NCBI GenBank assembly: GCA_963576725.1
Contig: OY755240.1
Location: forward strand, 64,320,412 to 64,384,411
Direction: 5' to 3'
Origin: Azorinus chamasolen
Lineage: Eukaryota > Mollusca > Bivalvia > Cardiida > Solecurtidae
DNA: 64,000 nucleotides
Part shown: positions 19,166 to 31,700 of the stretch, piece by piece
Layout: every line of letters starts with the position of its first letter
Numbering within the stretch: position 1 is the first letter of the stretch
Program-made: the position numbers and the translations under genes
The notes under the pieces: generated by a model
What the model was told of the DNA's origin: nothing
The model's input: only the letters and a program-made list of their open reading frames with translations
The model's database searches: none

Positions 19166-19190
19166 ACCCATAATGAAACATACTAAATAT

Positions 19191-19385
19191 TTACCCATTC
19201 TCTCCTACTGACTTTTTGCGCCTCTGTAAAGCTCATTTTATGAAACCATTGTGATAAATAGAGCATTTGCTCAACAATGGTTTAAAAACTACACAATTCT
19301 AAAAATCTCCCTTTCTATAGCTAAATATCCTTTTCGGTAGATTAATTCAAAGAGGTTGGGTCTAAAATAGTCTAGGAGTCAATTA
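19191..19385. mobile_element. H2 MITE with deleted hairpin arm
   Basis: TTTACCCATTCTCTCC, GAGCATTTGCTC followed at once by AACAATGGTTT, so most of the second arm is missing. Confidence 0.75.
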
Positions 19386-19539
19386 TTACATGCATATTCA
19401 AGGCAAGTGGCAGCTTATTGCAGGGCGAACGTCGTGCATGACTTTTACCATTCATTGAGCGGTCATTTGTCTAAAATATTCTTTTTTTTTTCTTTACTTA
19501 ATATTCGAGTTAGCGAGTCGTAACTGTACTGTAAAATCT

Positions 19540-19760
19540 CTCTGAACCGAACTTTTACAAAAGTAAAATACAAAAAAAATAAAAAATAATGAAAAATTGA
19601 ATCAATTGATCACTTGTTTCCAACTTTGTCGTAAACTTTCTCCATATACCTTTTTTGAAAAGTATACAAAATCACCTCTCTTTTCTTCTCTTTCCACAAA
19701 TCCTTTCTGAGCGCACGGAAATCTCATGCACCTTGTTAAGTGTGTATTGTAGAGCTAGAT
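19540..19760. mobile_element. R family element, reverse orientation
   Basis: Shares AACTTTCTCCATATACC, GCGCACGGAAATCTCATGC and the palindrome ACCTTTTTTGAAAAG with copies at 20905 and 45640. Its left end GTAAAATCTCTCTGAACCG resembles P1 ends. Confidence 0.6.
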
Positions 19761-19900
19761 ACTCATGCGTAAACTGAATTCGTGTTGGCGACAGATTTAG
19801 AGCACTAAATGATATACAGTAATTTATATTTAACCCTATCAAAGTCTTGAACAACATACTAGTAGTTCATCCAGTGTGAAACAACTTGTCATTCGGTAGA

Positions 19901-20016
19901 GGGTTAATACTGACAGACAGAGCTAACCCTGATCAGAGGGGCCCTCTAGGAGCTCTCTGATCTGAATCTACACAGTTTGCATGTACCAGTACACTCGCTT
20001 CCTGTATTCACAGGAT
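19901..20016. mobile_element. H6-like MITE
   Basis: GGGTTAATACTG, hairpin CAGAGGGGCCCTCTAGGAGC, ACACAGTTTGC, ending at the TTAA shared with the next H1a. Confidence 0.6.
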
Positions 20017-20262
20017 TAACCCTTTCCTCCATAAATACGCCTTTCTATGCCTAAACAAACAGAGTAGACCCAGATTAGACGGCTCCTATAGGAGTCTAAT
20101 CAGTGTCTGTTCTGTTTACTTATAATTTAATATATAGATATGTTTCTGTTTCTGCCATAATCCAAAATAATCCTGTGTCATTGTGCTATTATAACAAATT
20201 AATCTAATTAATATTCATGACATCATTATTTCTTACACAAATATTCATGAAGGAAATGGTTA
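20016..20262. mobile_element. H1a MITE
   Basis: TTAACCCTTTCCTCCATAAA, core GACGGCTCCTATAGGAGTC, end TATTCATGAAGGAAATGG. Confidence 0.85.
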
Positions 20263-20413
20263 TATGACCCTTGTGGAGAATAACCATTAGAGACACAAAA
20301 TACAAATCGTTGCTCAATGCAAGACAAAATTATCTTGCAGAATGTTCTCTAAAAACGAAGCTTTCCTTGCATTTCTTGAAGACCTTCAACTAGATTTCTT
20401 TGTGTGAAGCAGC

Positions 20414-20800
20414 TTAACCCTTTAGTCCATGAATGTTCATATAAGAATTATGACATCATGCATATTAATTAGCTGTATTTTTAAAACAAACACATGATAA
20501 CAGAAAAATTTAACAAAAATGTTTGAAATAAGATCTGTGTTATATTTAGACCCTGATCAGAGGGCGCCTACAGGAGTTGTCTGGTCTGGGTCTACTCTGT
20601 TTTTGTAGACCCAGATCAGACGGCTCCTATAGGAGCCGTCTGTTGAGGATCTGCTCTCGTTGCTAATGGAATTTGATAGATATATGTATCTTTACTTTCT
20701 AAAATGGCTACAATGTTCCACCTTTCCTGTTTCATTATAACTATTTTGGCCATAAATATTCAGTAGGTTTTGAATACACAAAGGACAGGGAAAGGGTTAA
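20414..20800. mobile_element. H1 dimer: reversed H1a fused to H1b
   Basis: One TTAACCC end (20414) and one AGGGAAAGGGTTAA end (20800) enclose two hairpins, CAGAGGGCGCCTACAGG and CAGACGGCTCCTATAGGAGCC. They are joined at TCTACTCTGTTTTTGTAGACC with no internal TTAA. Confidence 0.85.
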
Positions 20801-20904
20801 CACTCATATGCCCGTTTTGTGGTTGCAATTGTTTTTATTACTGTATCTCATTGTGTGTCATAAGCATTGAGCACATGTGTGTATATCTCCTGTAATCGCT
20901 TGAG

Positions 20905-20998
20905 TAAGGTGCACGAGATTTCCGCGCGTTAAAAATGAAGGAAAGGTATGCCTTTCAAAAAGGTATTTGGAGAAAGTTTACGACAAAGTTAGGAGATA
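20905..20998. mobile_element. R family element, short
   Basis: GTGCACGAGATTTCCGCGCG, then CCTTTCAAAAAGGTATTTGG and AGAAAGTTTAC. Confidence 0.65.
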
Positions 20999-21002
20999 GT
21001 GG

Positions 21003-21230
21003 TTAACCCAATTCCTCATAAGTTATTTTACACCCAACCTCTTGGAATAATTCCACCGAAAAGGAGCATTTACTACAGAAAAGGAAAATGTTACAATTGT
21101 GTAGTTATGAAACCATTGTGATAAATAGAACATTTGTTCCTGTATAGCAAATGCCCTTTTTATCACAATGGTTTCAAAACGTGGCTTTTACAGAGGCGTC
21201 AAAAGGCATTGATATGAGGTAATGGGTTAA
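21003..21230. mobile_element. H2 MITE, complete
   Basis: TTAACCCAATTCCTCATAAG to GAGGTAATGGGTTAA; hairpin centre TTGTTCCTGTATAGCAAATG slightly decayed. Confidence 0.9.
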
Positions 21231-21251
21231 CTGATTCATTCAGACAAATGT

Positions 21252-21292
21252 GTACACACACATACAGATATACACACATACACACGCACATA
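21252..21292. repeat. CA-rich microsatellite
   Basis: Interrupted ACACACAT/ACACGCAC tract. Confidence 0.75.
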
Positions 21293-21369
21293 CAATCACG
21301 GCTTAGCTATTTTAGAGCTCATTTGAATCGAAAACTATTTAAAAAGTTTATGATATGCACATCTTCAGC

Positions 21370-21450
21370 TGCATTTACAAACAGTTAAGATCCAGATGAG
21401 ATGCCGAGTAACTCGGCGTCGCATCAGGATCCAAGTTGTCTGACATTCGG
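21370..21450. mobile_element. H3 fragment
   Basis: AAACAGTTAAGATCCAGATG, core GCCGAGTAACTCGGC, CATCAGGATCCAAG. Confidence 0.7.
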
Positions 21451-21630
21451 TCAATAGTTTCTCAAAAGCTTGATCGAATTAGATGTGGAATACGTTTGGC
21501 ATGCATTAAGCAACCACATGCTTATTAAAACTCCTATGTTTAACAAATGAAATGACAGCTTATGACAGGCTCTATCGTATTTGTTTGACATTTAGCAACC
21601 AGTTGTATTTTCAGTACTGTAGAATATCCC

Positions 21631-21859
21631 TTAACCCATTCCCTCATATTGACGACTTTTGACGACTCTGTAAAAGTCACTTTGTGAAACCATTGTAATA
21701 AATAGAACATTTGCTCCTATAGGAGCAAATGCTCTATTTATCACAATGGTTTCGAACTACAAAATTCTAAAATTCTCCTTTTCTCTAGTTAATGCTCCTT
21801 TTCGGTACATTTATTCAAAGAGGTTGTATCTAAAAATAGCCTATGAGGTAATGGGTTAA
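21631..21859. mobile_element. H2 MITE, complete
   Basis: TTAACCCATTCCCTCATATT to GAGGTAATGGGTTAA; perfect core GCTCCTATAGGAGC. A consensus-like copy. Confidence 0.92.
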
Positions 21860-21960
21860 GCGATAACCAATTCCAGTTCTTTAACCCTACACCTACTGAA
21901 TAGTCATGTAAGAAATATGAATTCATGAGTATTAATTACCTGCATTTTGATTATTGGGAA

Positions 21961-22385
21961 ATTAAGTGGTGGCTATAAAGTGGTTCCTCTTCAATTTATT
22001 GTCTGTATTTGACAGACAGTTATGACCCTCACAAGACGTCACATCTTTGTCGCGGAAGCTTGTCTGGGTCTACACTGTATATCCTAGAAGACACAATGCC
22101 TCGTGGTGCCATCGATTTTGAAACTTTGTCTCAGTGATGTCAGATAATGCCCAGATACCTTTAATACTGAAAAACAGCCGATTTCTTTTTTACCCTTATC
22201 CTGCTTAAAATGATGTTTGCTAAAATTATGAACTGCTGAAAATTCGAATAACTTCGAATGTGTCCAGCTTTTGATGTTCAATGATTTAATAATAATGTTT
22301 AATGAGACGCCGGGTAGCTTTGCAACTTATCTGAACCAAAGTATTTTGCAAAAAACAAGCCAGGTTGTGTCAAGCAAGATAAAGG
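21961..22385 (+). other. Distal upstream block of copy B
   Basis: 21990-22200 is nearly identical to 46420-46640 of copy C (TTGACAGACAGTTATGACCC, AAGACGTCACATC, GATACCTTTAATACTG). 22200-22385 is clearly more diverged from both A and C. Confidence 0.75.
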
Positions 22386-22389
22386 TTAA
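22386..22389. other. Empty TTAA site upstream of copy B
   Basis: GATAAAGGTTAAAAGGGG is the position where A and C carry an H6 element; both flanks align to C. Confidence 0.75.
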
Positions 22390-22595
22390 AAGGGGTACAC
22401 TGAGGGGGTTCTAAGCCTAAATTTTGTCGAAATATGCGTTGTTAGCACAAAACAACATATAAATAGCGTTCACATATATTTACTTTCACATATTTGTAAT
22501 TAACATATGAAATTCTTTTCTTTTTTTCTGTATTATTTAGTTTAGTTTATATTTGAAACCCCCTATGGTGCCCAACCACGAGGCACAATACTGAG

Positions 22596-22603
22596 TATAT
22601 ATA
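22596..22603 (+). promoter_or_regulatory. TATA box of copy B
   Basis: TATATATA in GAGTATATATACCGGG, about 85 nt before the ATG. The E-box of A and C is replaced by AACCACGAGG. Confidence 0.75.
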
Positions 22604-22687
22604 CCGGGACATTATACTCCGTGGTCACTTTCGTCCCGAGTTTTGAAGAGGTTTCGAGATTAGTGCATCTACCGAAAGTCTGAGATT

Positions 22688-22733
22688 ATGAGGACCGCCA
22701 TCTTAATGTTTGGCCTGATGGCCATGTGCCAAG
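22688..22733 (+). CDS. Copy B exon 1
   Basis: 46 nt, ATG to CAAG before GTAAGC. The 5' UTR (GAGGTTTCGAGATTAGTGC) is diverged from A and C. Confidence 0.85.
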
Positions 22734-25700
22734 GTAAGCCGCCTTAAATTTTATTTCTTTACACATTAACCATTTCCTTCATTTAAACGCTTTTTTGCGC
22801 ATTTGCAAACGGTAGAACCAGATCACACGGCTCCTAGAGGAACCGTCTTATCAGGGTCTGCTCTGCTTGCTAATGGAATTTGATAGGCCCGTTTCTTTAC
22901 TTTCTAAAATGGCTAAAATGTTCCACCTTTCATATTTCATGATAACAATTTGTCCATGATTAATTCAGTATGTACATGTATTGAAATTTGGACCAAACCT
23001 AGAACAGGGAAACCTTTCCCTCATAGAAACTTGTTTTCACGCATTTGCAAACTGAGTAGACCCAGATCAGACGGCTCCTAGAGGAGCCGTCTGATCAGGG
23101 TCTGCTGTTTGCTTTAGGAATTTGATAGATATGTGTCTTTACTTTCTAAAATAGCTACAAAGTACCACCTTCCGCATTTCGTTATAACTATTTTGTTAAT
23201 GAATATTCAGTAGGTATTGAAATTAGGCGAATATACAGAACAGGGAAAGGGTTAAGTGGTTTTTGTAAGTTGCACTTCTAGGTTATACTTTTCCTTATTG
23301 CTCTTTAACCCTTCGCTTGCTGAATTTTAAAATACATTTCTCCTTCTTTACCCATGCCCTGTTGTATAATTACATATATCTTCAGTATGTACAAGTATTT
23401 CGCTGTGCAATCACTGCTGTGGAGTGCACTCTTTGCACAATCAACTTGTAAATAGTGCAGACCCTGATGAGACAGCTCCTGCAGGAGCTGTCTCATCTGG
23501 GTCTTCACTATTTACAGGTAGGTATATTGACGTGAATAGCAAGCGAACGGTTAAAATCGCCCAGCAATGCCAGTTGAGAGACCAGACTCATTTAAACGCT
23601 CCGTCGTTTGCATAGGTAACCACTAACCAAGAATACGCACATAGCGTGCTGAGTTGAATTAGTCTGTGGTCTGTCGTCATAAAATTTACCAATGTCTTGG
23701 CGAATCATCAACTTTGCAACTGGTCTCGTGTCTTAAAATTTACTGTTCGCCCCTTTAAACTGGACTTATGTCAAGACTTTATTGAAATAAACTTTAGGTA
23801 AATGGCTGCTTGATACAGGTTGAAAAAATCATTGAAGCTATTTTGTATGACTTTCAGTCTGCATTAAGTTGCAGCCTTTCTAAAATATTGTTTATAAAAA
23901 GAAAAGAATCACAGGTGGCTGGGTGTATTCTAAATACTAAATATCTCTCCACCAAACCCTATTTTGTGTCTTATGGCAAGCCGTAGCTTAATTCGAGCCA
24001 AACGTAATACAGAAAACGCACAAGGCTTTCTGTATTACTTGCTCAGTGCATTAACCCTTTCACCGCCATATGTCGCATAAATGCACCACGACAAATATTG
24101 CAGTCCCATATCAGACGCCGCCTTTTCAAGGCGGTGTCTGATCAGGGACTTCACTTTTTGTCTCAACCTCTATTTCTATATACATGTATGTGCTTTATTC
24201 CTTTGAAATTTGCATTTATCCTTCTCATTTCTTCATTCTACCGAATTATTTAACAAAATTGGTTTGCAGATTATTAGAAATGTGGCACCGAAAGGGTTTA
24301 GCAACGACGTGGTTTTGATTCCAATGTTTAATCAGAAAGTGGTCGCCCATGTATATTACCAACATGCACATGGTATATCGTTACTAAGAGCGAATTCTCT
24401 ATTAATACAGTTTACATATACAGTAAAAACCCTCTAAACCGGACGTTAAATCTGGTATAAATATCGGTCTAGGAGATAGGTGGCAGCTTCATGCAGACTG
24501 AAAGTCACGCAGAAAGCTCCTAGAGGAGCTTTCTGCAGGACTTTCAATCTGCATGAAGCAGCCACCTGCCTAAAAGTATCTAAATTCTTCTCTACTAGAA
24601 TTCCGGTTTAGAGAGGTTTTACTGTACTTTAGATTCAGAATGACAGTGTACGGGCAAGTAAAACAAAATCTTGAATATCAAAGATTTCTTCTATTACATA
24701 AAGAATCGCTACCTTTTTACAGGCTATATTGTCCGGGACGAATTGTCCGAACTTGTAAATCAACTGAAAACGTCCACATACTCGCGGCTGAGGTCTGGTG
24801 GGTCAAACTACGCACGCAACTATTACATGACGTCACCGGAAATGGAACCGTTGGAGTATGACATTGACCAACTGTTCGAGTTTCCCGGATCCAAGTTTCT
24901 TATAAGACTCATTGAGAAGAACTTCTCTGACCCAAATCCAATGTCCAACTATTACATGGCAGGTAGGTGTATTGACCACTGTACTACTATGCGTCATCTG
25001 ACCAGCATTTACCGATTGGATCCAGATGAGACACCAAGTGTAGCACCAGGGTCCATTTTATCTGACACTATGTTATTAGTTTAGTTAAATCCTTTACTCC
25101 ATAAAACGCCGTTCTACTCCTTTGCAAACCTAGTATACCCATACCAGACGATCCCTACAGTTAAACGTCTGATCAGTGTCTGCTCTGTATCAGTGTCCCT
25201 GTATCAGTGCCTGCTCTGTATCGGTGCCTGCTCTGTATCAGTGTGCTCTATATCAGTGTCTCTGTATCGGTGCCTGCTCTGTATCCGTGTCTCTGCATCA
25301 GTGGCTGCTCTGTATCAGTGTTTCTGCATCAGTGGCTGCTCTGTATCAGTGTTTGCTCTGTATCAGTGCCTGCTCTGTATCAGTGTTTGCTCTGTATCAG
25401 TGCCTGCTCTGTATCAGTGTTTGCTCTGTATCAGTGCCTGCTCTGTATCAGTGTTTGCTCTGTATCAGTGTCTGCTCTGTGTCAGTGTCTGCTCTGTATC
25501 AGTGCCTGCTCTATATCAGTGTTTGCTCTGTATCAGTGCCTGCTCTGTATCGGTGTCTACTGTTTGCTTATGATATAATATAGAGGTCCTAGTTTCTATC
25601 ATAAAGTCTTAGTTAAAAGCCAGTTAATAATCAATTCTGTCATTATTTCTTACACGAATATTCATGAAGTAAAGTTTTAAATAGTAAAAGAACTCGGATC

Positions 25701-28700
25701 CTATCCGTCAATCTTAATTAACCCTTTCTCTCATATAAACATGTTTTCACCCAATTGCAAACAGTAGACCCAGATCAGACGGCTCCTATAGGATACGTCT
25801 GATCACGGCCTGCTCTGCTTGCTGATAGAATTTGAAACATATGCTTTACTTTCTAAAATGGCTACAATGTACATGTACCACTTTCCTTATTTCATAACTA
25901 TTTTGTCCATGAATATTCAGTAGGTATAGATATTTTAAGTAAATATATAACAGGGAAAGGGTTAATACTTAGCATTGATCTGAATGACCCGAATGATGAA
26001 TACAGAAATCAAAGGGTTACTTTAAATTTGTAATATAGCGATTTCTCGTTGTTTTTTCATCCAGACTTCCCTGTGTCATCTTCACCAAATGTGGAATGGA
26101 ATTTGCGCGAGATGGAGTCCAAATGGACAACACTTACTCACATGTTCTATGGCGATTGGGTTGAATTAACCGACCTGTTCACGAGAAGGGTGACAGAATG
26201 GGTAGCCTACAAACGATTTGCCTGTCCGTCCGTCTACTTCGACAAAATATTCTCGCGTAAGTACAGCTACCTTTATACTCCAACTGCCTTGAATTATATC
26301 TTTTCAGCATGGATATTAAGGCTTATTAAAGCATTAATCTTGTCATTATTATACATGTATGAATATTGCTTGAATGGTGGCATATCGTTAGAGTAACGAG
26401 GCACGGGAATAATTGGTCATTAAGTCATTGCGTGGCTAAAGTCACCGAAAGTAGTCTGGTCCACTCACACATGACCAAATCATTGATATATCCATACAGA
26501 ATAGCCCACCTTAAATCTCAAAGACACGTGCAGGTCGTTTTTGTTCCATACAATATGGCTAAACTACCAGTGCTTAACCTTTCGCTTGCTGAATTTTATA
26601 TCACATTTCTCCTTTACTCATGCCCTGTTGTATAATTACATATATCTTCACTGTGTACAAGTATATCGCTGTGCAATCACTGCTGTGCATTGACTGCACA
26701 ATCAACTTGTAAATAGTGCAGACCCTGATGAGACATCTCCTGCAGGAGCTGTCTCATCTGGGTCTTCACTATTTACAGGTTGGTATATTGACATGAATAG
26801 CAAGCGAAGGGTTAAAAGCGTGCGCCGACCATGTGTTTTAGCTGAATAAATGACGGATTCGTAATACCAGGAAAATTCTTTGTTTAAATGTAACAATTTC
26901 GTTATTGTCAAATACATGCATGTATAAATTTCAAGCTCGATTTCATTTCTACAAAGATAGTATGTTACAGGATGGAACTTCAACAAAATGACAAGCTTGT
27001 TCGAATCCGAGGACGAAACCATGTTTGATGTATTCCTCAAACGCCTTCCAACGCTCTTGCCGACATATCCACAAGAACGACTGGACTCCATCGCCAGGGA
27101 AGCTGCTATGGGCACCCATATATTGATAACGGAAGAGATCATGCAGCATATCATTGGCTACGGAATGAAAGGTCAGATGTCATTAGTTGTGTATACGAAT
27201 ACCGATCTCAGCCAACTCCTCTACTAATGCTATTGATTGGAATCGACTCGAAGAAGCGATTCTAATGAATATCAAGATGGGGTAGCGTGGAGCAATATCC
27301 AAATAGTTTACAAGAATGTGTTATCCACGCTTTCTTTATCCAGGCTTTGTCAGATTGTGTATATGTGGATCTTACTTTTGCAGAAAATACACCTGGATAC
27401 AATTTTATAAAACTCCCGAGTCTGAATTCAGAATTCTTTCTCGAGTATCTGGGTCCAAGATTACAAACTTCAGAGTCTGAGATCATTCTCAAGTATCTGA
27501 TTGGTCAGATGCTTGAGACTCTCACTCAAGCAAAAAATGTATAATCTCGGAGCCCGATTGGACACACTTTAACCCATTCCCACATAGGCTATTTTTAGAC
27601 CTAACCTCTTTGATTAAATCTACCAAAATGGAGCATTAACTAGAGAAAAGGAAATTTTCAGAAATATGTAGTTTTGAAACCATTGTGATAAATAGAGCAT
27701 TTGCTCTTGTGGAGCAAATGCTCTTTTTATCACAATGGTTTCATAAAGTGACTTTTACAGAAGCACCAAAAGGCGTCAATATGTGGGAATGGGTTAAGAA
27801 TACTCAAAATCGGATTGAACTCGAGCAAAGAGTCTTATTACCTCATGGCCCGTTTTGAGGTGAAATGGTTACTTTTTGCCAAACAAATATAAATTCAGAG
27901 CTAAAGTCACTTGATAAGGCTTACAACTGTGACACTGGGTGCGTGAGAAATTAAATATACATGAGAACCTAAAGTGACCACATGATGTATTAGCGCCGGA
28001 GGGACGGACCAATTTCTAATGTTGGTAAAACGTGTGGTCCAGCCCTTTTATAGTGTCATCTTGTATTATATACCTTAAGTAATGTTGAATGTATGGAATG
28101 GTTGACAATTTGCAATAAAATATGATTAAACTAAAAAGCGCTGGAGTATTTAAAAGCAAACGGTTGCTTAGGGCAGGGGCGAGAGTAATAGTGCTCCAAT
28201 AGCAGTTTGTCCTGCATTAACTCTTTCCTCCATGTAATTGCCTTTTCATGCATTTGCAAACAAAGTAGATCCAGATTAGACCTCATCTGTAGGAGCCATC
28301 TGATCGGGGTCTACTGTTTGCTTATAGAATTGTAAAACATCCTTTGTACATATACTGATATAAAAAGTCAGGCTAATAAATATTCATGTAATTAATTCTT
28401 ATAAATATTCAACAGGGAAAAGGTATAATCGAGTATTAAGAAAATTGTAGCTTGTTTTGAGAAATGGCCATGAAACTTAGTACAGAAAAACTGCTTTTTT
28501 AAAACTCGATTACAGATGTCGCTGTCTTCTCTCATAAGTTTTACTGGGGTCTGTGGAAACATTACCAGAACATAAACAGTGTAGGATGGCAACCGGATAT
28601 GATGTCACCAGGTTTTCTCGGAAATTACGTCAACAATGCACTGATGGGATCCAACGTAAGATGCCACACCGGCCAGGAAATCATGAAGCGTTACAGTAAC

Positions 28701-31700
28701 ATAATCTCCAGTTTTAAGTTGAGGTAATGTTTCAAAGCTCTGTTCTAGAACTTATATTTTTTTAATTGCTTGGTATGCAAGCTGACGTTGGACAAAACAT
28801 TTGCTGTGTTGAAATAAGCCTAGGAAACATTTGCATTTACCATTACATATAGAACAGTACCTTGGCGTCTCATCGGGGTCCAGCTGGGTTTTTATGTTCA
28901 TTTTGTTTGTACAGTAAAACCTCTTAACCGGACGTTAAATTTAGTATGAATATCGGTCTTGGAGACATGTGACAGATTAATGCAGGGTGGAAGTCATGCA
29001 GAAAGCTCCTAGAGGAGCTTTCTGCATGACTTTCACGTTGCATTAAGCAGTCACCTGCCTGAAATATCTAAATTATTCTCTACTAGAATTCCGATTAAGA
29101 GGTTTTATTGTATACAATAAAGCATGACCAAATACGCACATCAAATTGCTCAAAAGCTGTTCATTAAGTTGGGATGGATGGGGTAGGAGTTTTGAGCAGT
29201 TTTAGTATGTGGAATCTCTTCAATTGAGAAAGTATAGCCCTTATAAAGCAGGCGGCGATTGTGAATTAGCCCATTCCCTCGTAATTGACGCTTTTTGATA
29301 CTTCTGTACATGTCACTTACTGCAACCATAGTGATATAAATAGAGCATTTTAACCATAGGTGCAAATGTTCTATTTAACCATTTCCCTCATACAAGCGTG
29401 TTTTCACGCATTTACAGAGTACACCCAGATCAGACGGCTCTGTTTGCTAATATTTGATAAATCTGGTTCATTGCTTTCTAAAATGTCTGCAATGTTCCAA
29501 GCTCCATATTTCTTTATAGCTACATGTATTTTGTTTATGAATATTCAGTAGGTATTTAACTTTGGACTAAACTTAGAACAGGGAAATGGTTAGCACAATC
29601 GTTTCAAAACTACACTGTGTCTAAAAATTCTTATTAGGGAATGGGTCTGGGTCTAAAACAGTCTATGAGGTAAGAGTTTAGCATGGAAAGGGCTGATGTT
29701 TAGTACTATGCAGTTGGGATCCAGATAATATGCATATGACTTAAATACTGTTAAAACGGCGTACAACTCTATAAAACCAAACCAGATATGCCAAATAACT
29801 CGACATATCATACGGTGTAAACTATTAGACACGTTGGCCGGGATGTACTGTTTATTGGTGGTATAGTTTGTCCTGATCAACTTGTCCCTTGTTCAAATGC
29901 CATTATATAACAATTCTTGCACAAAACGTGATGTTTTAGTCCCGCTAGACCATGTATTAACAAGGCGATTCTCGTGCTCACGCGCTGTTGTTGACCGGTT
30001 TTAATTATACCTATTCGGGGCCTAAGGTAAACAATGGACGCGAATGCTATATAGCGTTTTGGCCTAAGCTAGGTGAACGCCGGGTGCGAGCATATCAGGG
30101 GCGCCAACACTGAACTGTTTTTGTGATAGACAAATTGAATGAAGTTCCGTGTAAACGGTATTTGATACAATCATGAATTGACGTCAGAAAGAAAACAGGG
30201 GCCCGGAAACAGCATAAATCGAACGAAGTGTCAAAGTAGTGTATAGTTTTGCTGCCGTAGTTTTGCTTGTATTTGGAAGAATTAAATTGATGCAGGAAAG
30301 CAAAAAATGTGTTTTATGCAAGAATAGCGTTAATACACGTTTGTTTTCGGGCAATAACATCTGCAGTGTCCCTCCGAAACTGTTGTTGCCCTCGCCCTTC
30401 GGGCTCGGGCCAACAAGAATTCCTCGGGACACTGCAGATGTTATTGTCCGAACAAACGTGTATTAACCCTCTATTGAACCCTTTACACCATAAATACGCA
30501 TTTCTGCGCATTTGCAAACAGCAGACCCAGATCAGACAGTTCCTATAGGATCCATCTGATCAGAATATGCTCTGTTTGCTGATGAAATAATATAAATGTG
30601 ATTATAGTATCTGCCATGGCCATGTCCTTATACTATCTGCAATGACCATGTCATTAGAGGGTTAATACACGTTTTTTCGGGCAATAACATCTGCAGTGTC
30701 CCGAGGGACTGTTGTTGGCCCGAGCCCGAAGGGCGAGGACAACAACATTCCCGAGGGACACTGCAGATGTAATTGCCCGAAAACAAACGTGTATTAACGC
30801 TATTCTTGCATAAAACCAATTTTCTGCTCTCCTGCATCAGTTTAATTCTTCAAAATACAAGCAAAACAACGGCAGCAAAACTATACACTTCTTTGACACT
30901 TCGTCGATTTATGCTGTTTCCGGGCCACTGTTTTCTTTTCGACGTCAATTCATGATTGTATCAAATACCGTTTACACGGAATTTCATTCAATATGTCTAT
31001 CACTAAAAACAGTTCATTGTCGATGCTCCTGGAAATACTCACACCCCGGCGTTCACCTAGCTTAGGCCAAAACGCTGTAACATTCGCGTCCATTGTTTAC
31101 CTTAGGCCCGTAATAGGTATAATTAAAACCGGTCAACAACAGCGCGTGAGCACGAGAATCGCCTTGTTATACATGGTCTAGCGGGACTACAACAGCACGT
31201 TTTATGCAAGAATATAGTATCTGCCATGACCATGACATCATAAAAATCTAATTGGCGTTCACGATGTAATTTCTTACATGAATATTCATGGAGTAAAGGG
31301 TTAATAATCACAATGTCATAACCTAATTGGTATTCGCGGTGTCAGTCTTTCTTACACGAATATTCATAAAGTAAAACTTTAAATTTATACATTACTTCAG
31401 ATACGAGGAGTATACAGTAATGGCCATTCGAGGATCGGTCATTAATTTCTTAATGGAGAAAATGGAGGGCGAACCAGTCACCACCAGTTTCAATGAAGTT
31501 ATTCTGGACGAAATTACAGCGGAGATCCGCAGATATTTCGACAACATTCTGGAGGAATTTGTACAATACGAATCCTACTTTGCAACATCAGATGTTACGT
31601 CATTGGAACAATTATTCGAAAGCATTATGGGTATGGGCGTATTCTGATACTATAACAGGGTTGGTCTTAAACACAATTAACCTGCTGACGCGGAGTTAAT

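Larger units (their letters stand above)
29913..31213. mobile_element. 1.3-kb foldback element with arms over 500 bp
   Basis: Left arm 29913-30470 mirrors right arm 30661-31213 (ATTCTTGCACAAAACGTG at the left versus CACGTTTTATGCAAGAAT at the right; TCCCGCTAGACCATGTAT; CCTAGCTTAGGCCAAAACGC). The centre (about 30475-30660) is part of an H1a element whose tail resumes right after the right arm (ATAGTATCTGCCATGACC at 31214). No transposase is encoded. Confidence 0.85.

Noticed and set aside
20581..20660. Palindromes as CRISPR repeats or rho-independent terminators
   Set aside because: The hairpins are cores of dispersed MITEs in a eukaryotic context; there are no regular spacers or poly-T tails.
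25176..25583. Three overlapping open frames of 123-135 codons
   Set aside because: They are the three frames of one 17-bp minisatellite, with no start context, splice sites or family similarity.
26702..27154. 150-codon minus-strand open frame
   Set aside because: Antisense shadow of copy B exon 4 plus an H4 element; the plus-strand exon has splice sites and paralogues.
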